From contig NZ_CP034451.1 in assembly GCF_003952525.1 (NCBI RefSeq), positions 3,906,001 through 3,970,000 on the forward strand: a stretch of DNA of 64,000 nucleotides. Direction: 5' to 3'. A program made the position numbers and the translations under genes. The notes under the pieces were generated by a model that was given only the letters and a program-made list of their open reading frames with translations, was not told where the DNA came from and did not search any database. The DNA comes from Mesorhizobium sp. M3A.F.Ca.ET.080.04.2.1. GTDB taxonomy: Bacteria; Pseudomonadota; Alphaproteobacteria; Rhizobiales; Rhizobiaceae. Below, one piece after another: positions 8,778 through 17,472 of this stretch. The first letter of the stretch is position 1, and every line of letters starts with the position of its first letter.

Positions 8778-10217
8778 TCAGCTTTCGGGCAAGACCTTGC
8801 CCGGATTCAGAATGTTATGGGGATCAATTGTCCGCTTCAAAGCACTCATCAGTGCGATATCCACTTCGCCCTTATGACGCCGCAAACTGGCAATGCGCAT
8901 CTGGCCGATGCCGTGTTCCGCGCTGAAGCTACCACGGCGTTCCATGGCAACATCCTCCACAGCGAGGGTGATAGCATCGTACAGCGGACCGATATCCGCA
9001 ACGCTACACCCTTCAGGGGGGCGGATATTCACGTGAAGGTTGCCGTCTCCGAGATGGCCGAAGATATTTGGACGGCAGTCCGGAAAGCGAGTTCGAACCA
9101 TATCCTCGATGGCAGCCACGGTTTCGGGGATCAAGTCGATCGGTACCGCTATATCGTGCTTGACGGCGCCACCAGCGGCGAGTTCCGCCTCAGAGACCTC
9201 CTCGCGCAGACGCAGGAGTTGACTGCGCTCCCTTCCGCTCTGGGCAATGACGGCGTCTTGGGCCACACCGATAGAAAGCGCCTTCTCCAGCAGGCTTTCC
9301 ATCACCGCGGCGAGCGAGTCCTCAGCGTTCGGCGAAGACATTTCGAGCAAAAGATAAGCCGACGCCTCGAAAGGGGGGCGAGCGTCGGGAACATGTCGCG
9401 ACACCAACTGCATCGCCTCGCCCGCAATGAACTCGCACAACGTCAATGCACTACCGACGCGGCTGCGGGCGATTTGGAAAAGGTCTAGTGCGCGGCCGAC
9501 GCACGATACACCGACCAGCGCCGTCACTCGCTGAGACACCTTAGGTAGAAGCTTGAGGGACGCAGCTGTAATGATGCCAAGCGTACCTTCGGATCCGATG
9601 AAGAGCTGTTTGAGATCAAAACCGGTATTGTCCTTACGCAATGTCCTGAGGCCATCCCATACGCGCCCATCTGGCAATACCACCTCGAGTCCTAACACCA
9701 AAGCGCGCATCGATCCATAGGCCAGCACCTGCAGACCTCCCGCATTTGTGGCGACCGCTCCGCCAATCTGGGCAGAGCCCTCCGCAGCGAGGCTGAGCGG
9801 AAAAAGGCGACCGGCCTCAGCCGCGGCTTCCTGCACGCTCGCGAGCGTTGCGCCCGCCTCCACAGTCACACTGTCACCAACGGTATCCATCGCCCGTATC
9901 GCTTTCATACGGCGTAGCGACAAAATCACCTGGGGTACCCCCGCGACCGGTACCCCGCCAGCAACCAGCCCGGTGTTCCCCCCTTGTGGCACCACTGCTA
10001 CGCCCGCCTCGGCGCACAGCCGCAGGCATGACGCCACCTCGGCCGTGCTGGAAGGCTGAAGCACACACAACGCGGAATTGGAGCGCAGGCGGCGCCAGTC
10101 GGTTTCGAACGCCGCCCGATCAGATGAATTGTAGAGCAACGCCCCGGGCGAGAGGACCTCTCTGAGGCGCGCCACTAAGGAGTCGTTGCCAGACGTTGCG
10201 GAGGTTACTTTCATCAT
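8778..10217 (-). CDS. FAD-binding 2-hydroxyacid dehydrogenase (GlcD/D-lactate/D-2-hydroxyglutarate type)
   Basis: Flavoprotein of 479 residues in the vanillyl-alcohol-oxidase/PCMH superfamily. The FAD domain shows PQGGNTGLVAGGVPVAG, GGAVATNAGGLQVLAYGSMR and GSEGTLGIITAASLKLLPK. The C-terminal cap has FGHLGDGNLHVNIRPP and SAEHGIGQMR, both conserved in GlcD and D2HGDH. It would oxidise a D-2-hydroxyacid to the 2-oxoacid and pass electrons to an acceptor. It is the first gene of a minus-strand operon with the GntR regulator and is divergent from the DUF2817 gene. The exact substrate is not readable. Confidence 0.92.
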   Translation of the reverse strand: MMKVTSATSGNDSLVARLREVLSPGALLYNSSDRAAFETDWRRLRSNSALCVLQPSSTAEVASCLRLCAEAGVAVVPQGGNTGLVAGGVPVAGVPQVILSLRRMKAIRAMDTVGDSVTVEAGATLASVQEAAAEAGRLFPLSLAAEGSAQIGGAVATNAGGLQVLAYGSMRALVLGLEVVLPDGRVWDGLRTLRKDNTGFDLKQLFIGSEGTLGIITAASLKLLPKVSQRVTALVGVSCVGRALDLFQIARSRVGSALTLCEFIAGEAMQLVSRHVPDARPPFEASAYLLLEMSSPNAEDSLAAVMESLLEKALSIGVAQDAVIAQSGRERSQLLRLREEVSEAELAAGGAVKHDIAVPIDLIPETVAAIEDMVRTRFPDCRPNIFGHLGDGNLHVNIRPPEGCSVADIGPLYDAITLAVEDVAMERRGSFSAEHGIGQMRIASLRRHKGEVDIALMSALKRTIDPHNILNPGKVLPES

Positions 10218-10237
10218 ATGACCATGTGACTTGGTGA

Positions 10238-10256
10238 TGTTGACATACTATCAACA
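10238..10256. promoter_or_regulatory. Inverted repeat TGTTGA-N7-TCAACA, candidate GntR operator
   Basis: A perfect 6-base inverted repeat with a 7-base centre lies 21 bases upstream of the dehydrogenase start, in the 205-base gap between divergent operons. Its size fits a homodimeric GntR-type regulator, and a GntR gene sits in the operon. Function is inferred. The rest of the 10218-10422 gap shows no gene. Confidence 0.45.
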
Positions 10257-10422
10257 GTGTGCAATTTTTATCCTGGGTTGGCAAGTGACAGCGCGCGGCC
10301 TGGGTCACACACATGTCGTGGACCTCAGACGCGGCTACTGACCGTGAAACTCAGCAGGCGAAGTCGACCAGATGCGATCGTGGGTTCGTTGCCATCGTGA
10401 ATATAGTTAAACGGCGGAGACC

Positions 10423-11508
10423 TTGGCTTTGAACAGTAATTTCCCTGGTGGTCGCAAAGTGGCGCCATCGCTAACCGATCGGCTGGAAACGGGAGACCTC
10501 CTCGTTTCAGTGGAGTCCTCTTTTTCAGCGACCTACCGGGAGGCTCGCGGGAAGTTCCTCGCTGCGTTGCCTAAGGCGCGCGCCTATGTTCTGCCTCATC
10601 TGACGGGGCCAGATGGGGAAGAACTTGCGGTGGATGTCGCGTGGCTTGGCGATCCAGATGCCGAATGCGTCTTAGTCACTATTTCGGGCACGCACGGGCC
10701 CGAAGGTTATTGCGGATCGGGCATTCAAATGGACTGGCTTGCACTGATCGCAGATGCGAGCCTTCCTGCGGGGGTGGCCTTTCTCCTCGTCCACGGCCTC
10801 AATCCCCACGGTATCGCCTGGGACCGTCGGGTAACGCAGGAGGGCTGCGATTTAAACCGTAACTTTGTCGATTTCGCCGCTGGCACACCTTCAAATCCAG
10901 GCTACGAAGAACTGCGGTCGCAATTCGTGCCGGCAGCTCTGGAAGGGCCAGTCTTCGAGGCCGCACAGAAAGCCATCCGAGTGTTCAAGGCCGCGCATGG
11001 CGAGCGGGCCTTCCAGGTCGCCCGAAAGGCTGGGCAATATGTAGATCCTGACGGGATGTTCTTCGGCGGGTTCGAGCCAGCCTGGTCCGCTCGTACGCTG
11101 GATGCCATCGCCCACGACTACGCACTGAACACGCGCAAATTCGTTGCGGTCCTCAACGTCCATACGGGTCTTGGACCTTACGGTTACGGCGAGCTACAGA
11201 GCGAGCATCTGTCGGCCATTGCCTCGCACAACATTGCAGAGAGCATGTTTGGTCCCAGCGTCACCTCGGCCGATCTTGGAACATCCAGTTCAATTCCGAT
11301 CGAAGGCACGCTCCAGCTCTATTGGGAACGGTTGATCGGCGACGGCCAATATCTCGATCTCGCCTTGGAATATGGCACTTATGACATCGAAGCCGCGCAG
11401 CGCGTGTTGCTGGCAACCAGTGGCTTCACGCGCATGGCGGCGGTGACCGAACCAGCTTGTTCGGTCGCGAGGTGCGGAGGCGCTGCGTGCACATTTCTGT
11501 CCGCATGA
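10423..11508 (+). CDS. DUF2817 / M14-like metallo-hydrolase, 3' end frameshifted
   Basis: Carboxypeptidase-like fold. GTHGPEGYCGSGIQ supplies the expected His/Glu zinc ligands and LNVHTGLGPYGYGE the later His. The start is TTG at 10423, after GGCGGAGA. Up to about 11410 (residue 329) it matches the family. Beyond that the family-like C-terminus continues in other frames (QWLHAHGGGDR.., then DPAWREAVLFRGRQVLRQAL to about 11590). The annotated protein therefore ends in an aberrant tail and may be inactive. It probably hydrolysed an amide or peptide-like solute imported by the binding protein encoded next. Confidence 0.75.
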   Translation: MALNSNFPGGRKVAPSLTDRLETGDLLVSVESSFSATYREARGKFLAALPKARAYVLPHLTGPDGEELAVDVAWLGDPDAECVLVTISGTHGPEGYCGSGIQMDWLALIADASLPAGVAFLLVHGLNPHGIAWDRRVTQEGCDLNRNFVDFAAGTPSNPGYEELRSQFVPAALEGPVFEAAQKAIRVFKAAHGERAFQVARKAGQYVDPDGMFFGGFEPAWSARTLDAIAHDYALNTRKFVAVLNVHTGLGPYGYGELQSEHLSAIASHNIAESMFGPSVTSADLGTSSSIPIEGTLQLYWERLIGDGQYLDLALEYGTYDIEAAQRVLLATSGFTRMAAVTEPACSVARCGGAACTFLSA

Positions 11509-11657
11509 CCCGGCGTGGAGGGAGGCGGTGCTGTTTCGCGGCCGCCAAGTGTTGCGGCAGGCGCTGTTGGGGCTTACTCGAAGGGCGTCGTCGGTTCGCA
11601 GCCTTAGGCGGACCAATCGCTCACAGCTGTTGATGGGGAACCAGAAAAGGTTATGCC

Positions 11658-12803
11658 ATGTCTAGATCAACGAACCATGGATCTCCGCGGTCCGGCTTGA
11701 GTCGTCGGACCCTGCTCCAGACGGCGGCAGCCGCGATGGCCGTCCCGGCGATTGCTCGGGCAACCACCGCCTTCGCACAGGACAAGCTCGCCGGAAGTGG
11801 TGAGGTCGTCGTGTTTTCTTTTGGCGGTTCGTTCACGGAAGGTTTTCGCAAACGGGTCTTAGAGCCTTTCAGCGAGGTGACCGGCATCAAGGTGGTCGAC
11901 GTGACGGCCGATTTCTCCGAGCCGCAGGTCAAGGCAATGAACGAAGCTGGGCGGGTCGATTGGGACACAGCGTTCGTTCAGGGGCAGGCATATCCCCCTA
12001 TGAGTCAGGCCGGCATGTTTGAGCCGATCGACTACACTCTGTGGGACGACGAGTCGCTTACGGGCGTCCCGGATTCCGCCCGCCTTGCCGATGCGGTCGC
12101 CGCGTTTCAGTCAGGTCAATTGCTCACCTATGATGAGAGAACATTCGGAGAAGATGGACCCAAGAGCTGGGTCGATTTCTGGAACGTGGAGGCATTCCCT
12201 GGGCCACGCGGCCTTTATGCCTCCGCCGCCAAGTTCAGTATAATATTCGCCCTTTTGGCCGATGGCGTCGCGAAATCGGACATTTGGCCGCTGACCGATG
12301 ACAAGGTCGACCGGGCGCTGAAGAAACTCGACGAGATCAAGCCGCATGTAACGAAATGGTGGTCCGCTGGCGGTGAGCCCCCCCAGCTGCTCATCAATCG
12401 CGAATATGTAATAACCAGCGCTTTCGCTAACCGCGCGATTGTGGCGATCCGTGGTCAGGATGCCCCCATCCGCATGGTTTGGGGTGCCGGTGCGCCGTTC
12501 AACCGCACGTACTGGACCGTACTGAAAGGAGGCCCGAATACCCAGAACGCACAGAAGCTGGTCGCTTTTGCGAACAGGGCCGCAATCGCTGCTGGGTTTA
12601 CCGAAGGGGTGGGAGTTGATACCCTAAATGTCAACCAACTCCAGCACCTGCCATCCGATCTGGTTCCTCTGCTCAGCATACACCCTGAGAATGCCCATCA
12701 TGTGGTGCTAGAGGATTCAGCTTGGCTTGCAGCCACCCGCCCCGATGGCAAGACGAACATCGACCACCTACAGGAGCGTTGGCTGGCATGGCGGGCGGGC
12801 TGA
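11658..12803 (+). CDS. Extracellular solute-binding protein, PotD/F-like, Tat-exported
   Basis: Periplasmic binding protein of 381 residues for a polyamine-type ABC importer. The N-terminus has a twin-arginine signal (SRRTLLQ, Arg16-Arg17) and a hydrophobic stretch ending near AFA/QD at about residue 42. The mature part shows family features such as VFSFGGSFTEGFRKRVLEPF and VDWDTAFVQGQAYPPM. The next gene, a permease, overlaps its end. With the permease and ATPase genes at 0-3 kb it could rebuild a complete transporter. Confidence 0.9.
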   Translation: MSRSTNHGSPRSGLSRRTLLQTAAAAMAVPAIARATTAFAQDKLAGSGEVVVFSFGGSFTEGFRKRVLEPFSEVTGIKVVDVTADFSEPQVKAMNEAGRVDWDTAFVQGQAYPPMSQAGMFEPIDYTLWDDESLTGVPDSARLADAVAAFQSGQLLTYDERTFGEDGPKSWVDFWNVEAFPGPRGLYASAAKFSIIFALLADGVAKSDIWPLTDDKVDRALKKLDEIKPHVTKWWSAGGEPPQLLINREYVITSAFANRAIVAIRGQDAPIRMVWGAGAPFNRTYWTVLKGGPNTQNAQKLVAFANRAAIAAGFTEGVGVDTLNVNQLQHLPSDLVPLLSIHPENAHHVVLEDSAWLAATRPDGKTNIDHLQERWLAWRAG

Positions 12804-13476
12804 TCTCTCCCTCAGTGAACGGCGCGCCGGAGCCTGTACGGGCTCCGGCGTTGGGCGGGCCGACAGGTTGGGCTTGGCTCCTCCTGCCTGGAGGCGTTTA
12901 CCTCACAGTGCTCTTTGTAGTTCCGCTCGCGGGGCTTTTGGTGATATCGCTCGGAATGCCGGATTGGACGCTGACGCATTACCTGCGCATCGGCGACAGC
13001 CCGGTCTATGCAGCCGTATTGCGCACGACGCTTGAAATCAGCCTGGCGGTGACCACGCTCGCCTTCGTGCTGGGGTACCCTATCGCCTACGCTCTGACGA
13101 CAGGAGGACCAACGCTGCGCACGTTCCTGCTCATTGCAGTGGTGCTTCCCTATTTCACTAGCGTGCTGGCGCGGACATTCGCCTGGATCGTCCTTCTTGG
13201 GCGCGGTGGCATCGTCAACGAATGCCGCTCATGATCTTGCCGATGGCCACAGTCATGTCTGGGATCGACCAAAAGCTGTTGCGCGCCGTGAGAGCCAACG
13301 GCGCAAGCCCTTTGGCCGCCTTCCTCACGGTTTTCCTTCCGCTCAGCCTTCCGGGCGTCATCGCTGGGGTTCTGCTTGTCTTCATCTACTGCCTCGGCTT
13401 CTACACGCTTCTGCTGACATTACATGTTGCAGCTGGCCAATCCGGATTGGGATCGCCGCAGGCCATGAGAGTTTAA
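12788..13476 (+). pseudogene. ABC permease PotB-like, internally deleted and truncated
   Basis: Starts at ATG 12788 inside the end of the binding-protein gene and reads through transmembrane segments to LLGRGGIVNE at about 13220. The coding sequence then switches frame and resumes at MPLMILPMATVMSGIDQKLL, with the EAA loop (RAVRANGASPLAAFLTVFLP). About 25 residues normal for PotB-type permeases are missing at the switch. The last membrane segments are also absent: the frame stops at 13476 after LLLTLHVAAG. The transporter encoded here is therefore broken. Confidence 0.8.
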
Positions 13477-13579
13477 GATGGTTCAGTCGCTCGGGCATTC
13501 GCGGTTATTATAGCTGGCTTCTGTTGGAGGCCAAGAATCAGTCGAGCTAAACAAGTTCCAAAATCGAGAAGGACTTACT

Positions 13580-14536
13580 ATGGAAATCCAAGGGCCGACA
13601 GTTGTTATAAGTGGGGAGTCGGCGAAGGCTTATGCGGAACTAGTAAAGGATCGCTTTCCGGACCTGCGCGTTATTCAAGCGCCCGACGCCTCAAGTCTCG
13701 AAAAACATATAGCAGAAGCGGAAGTACTACTCGGGTTCCGGTTTCCAGTGGAGGTCTTTGATAAGGCGTCGAAGCTTCGCTGGTTCCAGTCCACCGGCGC
13801 GGGCGTCGACTCGCTGTTTCCCATCCGGGACCGCATAGGCCATATCACTGTCACCAACGCCCGCGGTATTCATGGCGAAGTCATCGCGGACTATGTCATG
13901 GCCGCTGTGACTATGTTGCATTGGGACTTCCGCGGCTTCCTGCATGACCAAGCCAACAAGCGCTGGAGGCCACGGCCTGTATCGCCGCTTTCCGACAAGA
14001 CCATCGGCGTCGTGGGTCTCGGATCCATAGGCGCAACAATCGCGCGCCGCGCCAAGAGCGCGGGTATGATAGTTCTCGGCTCGAAGCGGGATGTTACTGT
14101 TCCGGTCGATGGTGTGGACGAACTGTTCGCGCCTGATGGCATGGTCGACATGTTGCCGCGTTGCGACTTCGTCGTTTTGGCACTGCCTGCAACACCCGAT
14201 ACCGTGGGCTTCTTTGGGCCCGCCGAGATTGCTTGCATGCGCCCGGACGCATACCTCATCAATATCGCGAGAGGGAGCGTCATCGTTGAAGCGGAGTTGA
14301 TTAAGGCTCTGCAAAGGGGGGCCATTGCCGGCGCCATGCTTGACGTCTTCGAGCAGGAGCCGCTACCGCCTACAAGTCCCCTCTGGACGATGCCGAACGT
14401 GATCGTCACGCCTCATACAGCGGGCTATCCGGCCAACTACGAGACGCGGTCTTTTTCGGTGTTTGCCGACAACCTGAAGCGATACATGGGTGGCCAGGAG
14501 CTGATGAACATCGTCGATATGAAACGCGGATACTAA
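13580..14536 (+). CDS. NAD-dependent D-2-hydroxyacid dehydrogenase
   Basis: Cytoplasmic dehydrogenase of 318 residues. The Rossmann domain has VVGLGSIGATIARRAKSAGM. The catalytic triad is visible as the arginine of NIARGSVIVEAELIKAL, the glutamate of DVFEQEPLPP and the histidine of VTPHTAGYPANYE. It interconverts a 2-oxoacid and a D-2-hydroxyacid. Together with the FAD enzyme at 8.8-10.2 kb, two hydroxyacid dehydrogenases flank the broken transport genes, suggesting one catabolic locus. An IS6 fragment starts about 25 bases after its stop. Confidence 0.92.
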   Translation: MEIQGPTVVISGESAKAYAELVKDRFPDLRVIQAPDASSLEKHIAEAEVLLGFRFPVEVFDKASKLRWFQSTGAGVDSLFPIRDRIGHITVTNARGIHGEVIADYVMAAVTMLHWDFRGFLHDQANKRWRPRPVSPLSDKTIGVVGLGSIGATIARRAKSAGMIVLGSKRDVTVPVDGVDELFAPDGMVDMLPRCDFVVLALPATPDTVGFFGPAEIACMRPDAYLINIARGSVIVEAELIKALQRGAIAGAMLDVFEQEPLPPTSPLWTMPNVIVTPHTAGYPANYETRSFSVFADNLKRYMGGQELMNIVDMKRGY

Positions 14537-14559
14537 GGTCAGTTGGCGCCAGAAATTCA

Positions 14560-15115
14560 AGTTACCCGCCGCAGGTCATCGCCAATGCAGTCTGGCTCTA
14601 CTGCAGGTTCCCCTTGCTGCTGGAGCGCGGGATCGTGGTTTCGTATGAGACAATCCGCCGGTGGGGCATCAAGTTCGGTCCGGATTTCGCTCGCCGCTTG
14701 CGCCGCAAGCAGCACAGCCGAAACGATGTCTGGCACCTGGACGAGGTCGTCATCACCATCGCCGGCAGGAAACACTGGTTGTGGCGCGCCGTCGACCGGG
14801 ATGGCAATGTGCTCGACGCGATCGTCCAGAACCGCCGCAACACCAAAGCGGTCAAGCGCTTGCTAACGCGGCTGCTGAAGAAGCAAGGCGTCGCGCCGAA
14901 GCGCATGATCACCGACAAGCTGCGCTCATGGAGCAGCCAGGCGACAGGTGATGCCGGCGTCGAGCATCGGCCGCATAAGGGATTGAACAACCGGGCGGAG
15001 AATGCACAGGTGCAGCTGCGAAAACGGGAGCGGATGATGCAAGGCTTCCGAACATCAGGAGCACTGCAACGCTTCGTTGCGATCTTCTCGGCTCTGCGCA
15101 ATCTCTTCGGTCTCG
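14560..15115 (+). pseudogene. IS6-family transposase fragment
   Basis: DDE transposase of the IS6/IS26 type. Visible are PPQVIANAVWLYCRF, SYETIRRWGIKFGPDFA, WHLDEVVITIAGRKHWLWRA, MITDKLRSW and GLNNRAENAQVQLRKRERMM. The start is lost, about ten residues between WLYCRF and LLLERGIVVS are missing, and the C-terminus stops at FSALRNLFGL, where CoA-transferase sequence begins at about 15116. All catalytic acidic residues remain, but the protein cannot be complete. Confidence 0.85.
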
Positions 15116-15778
15116 GTTTGCGACATTTCGGCGGGCATGACAGCGCATAGCGCCATTCTTCAGGCGCTGTATCACCGCGAGGTCACCGGCGAAGGGACAA
15201 GCATCCAGGTGTCACTGTTCGATGCCGTCGCCGACTGGATGAACGTGCCGGTTCTGCAAAACGACTACAGCGGGTATCACACGGAACGCGCCGGCGTGAA
15301 ACACCCGTCGCTTGCGCCGTATGGTGCCTATCGTTGTGCCGACGGCAAAGAGGTCATCTTTTCGGTTCAGAATGACCGCGAATGGATAAATTTCTGCGAG
15401 AAATTCCTGAAGCAGCCGGAGCTAACACGCGCACCTGGTTTTGCCGATAATATGGAGCGCCTCAGTCATCGTGCGCAACTTGATGAGATCATTGAAGCGC
15501 GTTTCTCCGAACTATCCAGCGAAGAGGCAATGCAGGAGCTTGAGGCGGCCGGCTTGGCATATGGTCGACTGAACGAAGTGGCGGATGTTTCAAGGCATCC
15601 ACACATTCGCAGGGTGCAGGTTGGCACACCCGAAGGAACCGTCGAGACGATAGCCCCGGCGGCGATTTTCAACTTTGAGCGCCCCTCGCTGCGCCCAGTT
15701 CCGGCTCTCGGCGCCCATACCGAGGCAGTCCGCGAAGAGGTTCGAGCAGGCTTGCGCACAAAAGCCGCGTCAGCGTGA
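15116..15778 (+). pseudogene. CaiB/BaiF CoA-transferase, 5'-truncated (paralog of the gene at 32017)
   Basis: Family III CoA-transferase C-terminal two thirds. It begins at VCDISAGMTAHSAILQALYH, which contains the catalytic aspartate, and runs to the normal stop. The whole stretch parallels residues 164-383 of the intact gene at 32017-33168, with scattered base differences. The first 163 residues were replaced by the IS6 fragment. Downstream lies a paralogous CitE-type gene, as in the intact locus, so this is the remnant of a second copy of the same operon. Confidence 0.88.
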
Positions 15779-15911
15779 GCGCGCGTCTGAGTAAGGTGAG
15801 TGCGCTCGTTAGTTACGAAGAGTCTGTGTACCTCGGATCATCCCAGCGCATCGGCCATCCAGCAGGCGCACTGCCGTCACGCTCGCTAAGATTGATCGTA
15901 GAGGCGACTAC

Positions 15912-16634
15912 ATGATCAAGGACACCTTTCCGGTCGTTGAAAGCACGATGTCTGTACCACGCTGGAGATCCCTGCTCTTCGTACCCGCTCACGTATCGCG
16001 CTTCGTGGAGACGGCCCATGAGCGGGGTGCAGATGGAGTCATTCTCGACCTGGAGGACTCCGTTCCCCAAGATCAGAAGGGCGAGGCACGGAAGCAGCTT
16101 CCTGAATGCGTGGCAAAGGTGGCCCGCAACGGCGCATCTGTTTTGGTCCGCGTGAATCGTGGTTTGCGCGCCTTGGCGGCCGTCTCGATGCAGCTGTGAT
16201 GGCGGGTGTTCATGCACTGGTTCTTCCAAAGACGGATTCGGCAGACTGGGTATCAGAGATCGCAAACGCGGTATCGGAACTTGAACGGGAAAGAAATCTT
16301 CCGCTGGGAAGCATCCAGTTCCTTGCCCAGATCGAGACGCCGGGCGCCTTGCACAGGCTCGCAGCCATTGCGTCGGCGGATCCAAGGATGATCGCAATGG
16401 CGCTCGGTCCTGAAGACTTCAGTGCCGCCGTTGGCGGCGCCCCGGAATTCGACCTTCTGTTGACGCCGAACCTTTCTGTTCTGTTTGCTGCCCGTGCCGC
16501 CGGTTTGCTCCCGTTAGGCTTCGTAGGAAGCATCGGCGAGCTCTCCGACACTGATAAACTTCGTGAAGCCGCGGTGCGTGCGCGGCGGCTTGGCTTTGCC
16601 GGAGCTTTGGCGATCCATCCGACACAGATGGCCA
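15912..16634 (+). pseudogene. HpcH/CitE-type lyase, frameshifted and 3'-truncated (paralog of 33303)
   Basis: CitE-like (citramalyl-/malyl-CoA lyase family): RWRSLLFVPAHVSRFVETAH, GADGVILDLEDSVPQDQ, LAQIETPGALHRLA and ALGPEDFSAAVGG. Compared with the intact paralog it lacks one A at 16182/16183, shifting the frame after VNRGLRALAA. It ends at AIHPTQMAI near 16634, where minus-strand sequence of an unrelated gene starts. It follows the truncated CoA-transferase with the same intergenic distance class as in the intact copy. Confidence 0.88.
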
Positions 16635-16985
16635 TTTCGGCCACCGGATCGTCGTCGCGGCCCTCGTAGCAGACCTGCCTGCGCCCGTTATCCTCCAGCC
16701 TCACCTGCCAGAGAAAGCTTGCGCCGAGACGCACCAGGTGCCCGCCGCGCTCGACGAAGCGGTCGATGGCATCGCGCATCTCCCAGCTCCAATATTCGTC
16801 GTGGCCGACGATAACCGCGCAGCGGTAGCGATCCAGCAGATCGGGGAGCAGGTGGAGATCGTGCTGCGTCGCCATGTCCACCCGATACCCGTTCCTTTCG
16901 GTCCAGACCGAGAAATGCCGGTCATAGGTCGCCCAGCCGGCGGATGCATATTTTTTGCTGTAGCCGTTGGCGCGCGTATTGCAGG
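16635..16985 (-). pseudogene. N,N-dimethylformamidase large-subunit-like fragment
   Basis: About 115 residues on the minus strand, without either end. IACNTRANGYSKKYASAGWA, then DRYRCAVIVGHDEYWSWEMR and RFVERGGHLVRLGASFLWQV resemble the beta-subunit domain of N,N-dimethylformamidase (glutamine-amidotransferase-like fold). It is cut by CitE-type sequence on one side and the IS21 end on the other. It is non-functional; the family call rests on pattern memory and should be checked. Confidence 0.6.
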
Positions 16986-16986
16986 C

Positions 16987-17068
16987 GATCGTGAGCACGG
17001 ATGTCACCGCATCATAAGCACGGATTTCATGGGATCATGAGCAACGATTTCAGACGATCGTGAGCACC
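16987..17068 (+). repeat. Four 23-base-phased repeats of an IS21-type terminus
   Basis: Copies of GATCGTGAGCACGG occur at 16987, 17010 (CATCATAAGCACGG), 17033 (GATCATGAGCAACG) and 17056 (GATCGTGAGCACC), exactly 23 bases apart. IS21-family ends carry multiple transposase-binding repeats, and an IstA gene start follows at 17146, so this is taken as the left end of that element. Confidence 0.7.
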
Positions 17069-17145
17069 TTTTTCGGAGGTGCGGGACGCTTCGGCCGACA
17101 ACTCAGTCAGTCTACAGGATGCCTCGTTCAAAACGAGGAAGCCTG

Positions 17146-17472
17146 ATGCCAACCCAGAGATTGTCGATGCGCCGGATCAGAGAAGTTTTACGTCTAGGGC
17201 ATGTCCAGGCCCTGAGCGAGCGTGCCATCGCGCACACGCTCGGGGTGAGCAATGGCGTCGTGCATGGTTATCTGCGGCGCGCCCGTCTTGCCGGGCTGAG
17301 CTGGCCGCTGCCTGAAGGGATGGATGACGAAGGCCTCGAGCTGCTGCTCTTCCCGGCGCCGAAGGCGGCGCCGCAAAGCCCCAGCCGGCCGGTCCCGATT
17401 GGGCCTATGTGGAGAAGGAGTTACGCCGCCGCGGCGTAACTCGGGTGCTCCTGTGGGAGGAGTATCGCGCAT
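17146..17472 (+). pseudogene. istA: IS21-family transposase IstA, N-terminal fragment
   Basis: Begins MPTQRLSMRRIREVLRLGHV, followed by a helix-turn-helix (ERAIAHTLGVSNGVVHGYL) and GMDDEGLELLLFPAPKAAPQ, all typical of IstA. A single missing base near 17395 shifts the frame, after which EKELRRRGVTRVLLWEEYRA continues. The gene stops at about 17470, fused to an oligopeptide-binding-protein gene. No IstB is present. Confidence 0.85.

Noticed and set aside
16987..17068. CRISPR array
   Set aside because: Only four imperfect 14-base repeats with about 9-base gaps next to an IstA gene and no cas genes; it is an IS end.
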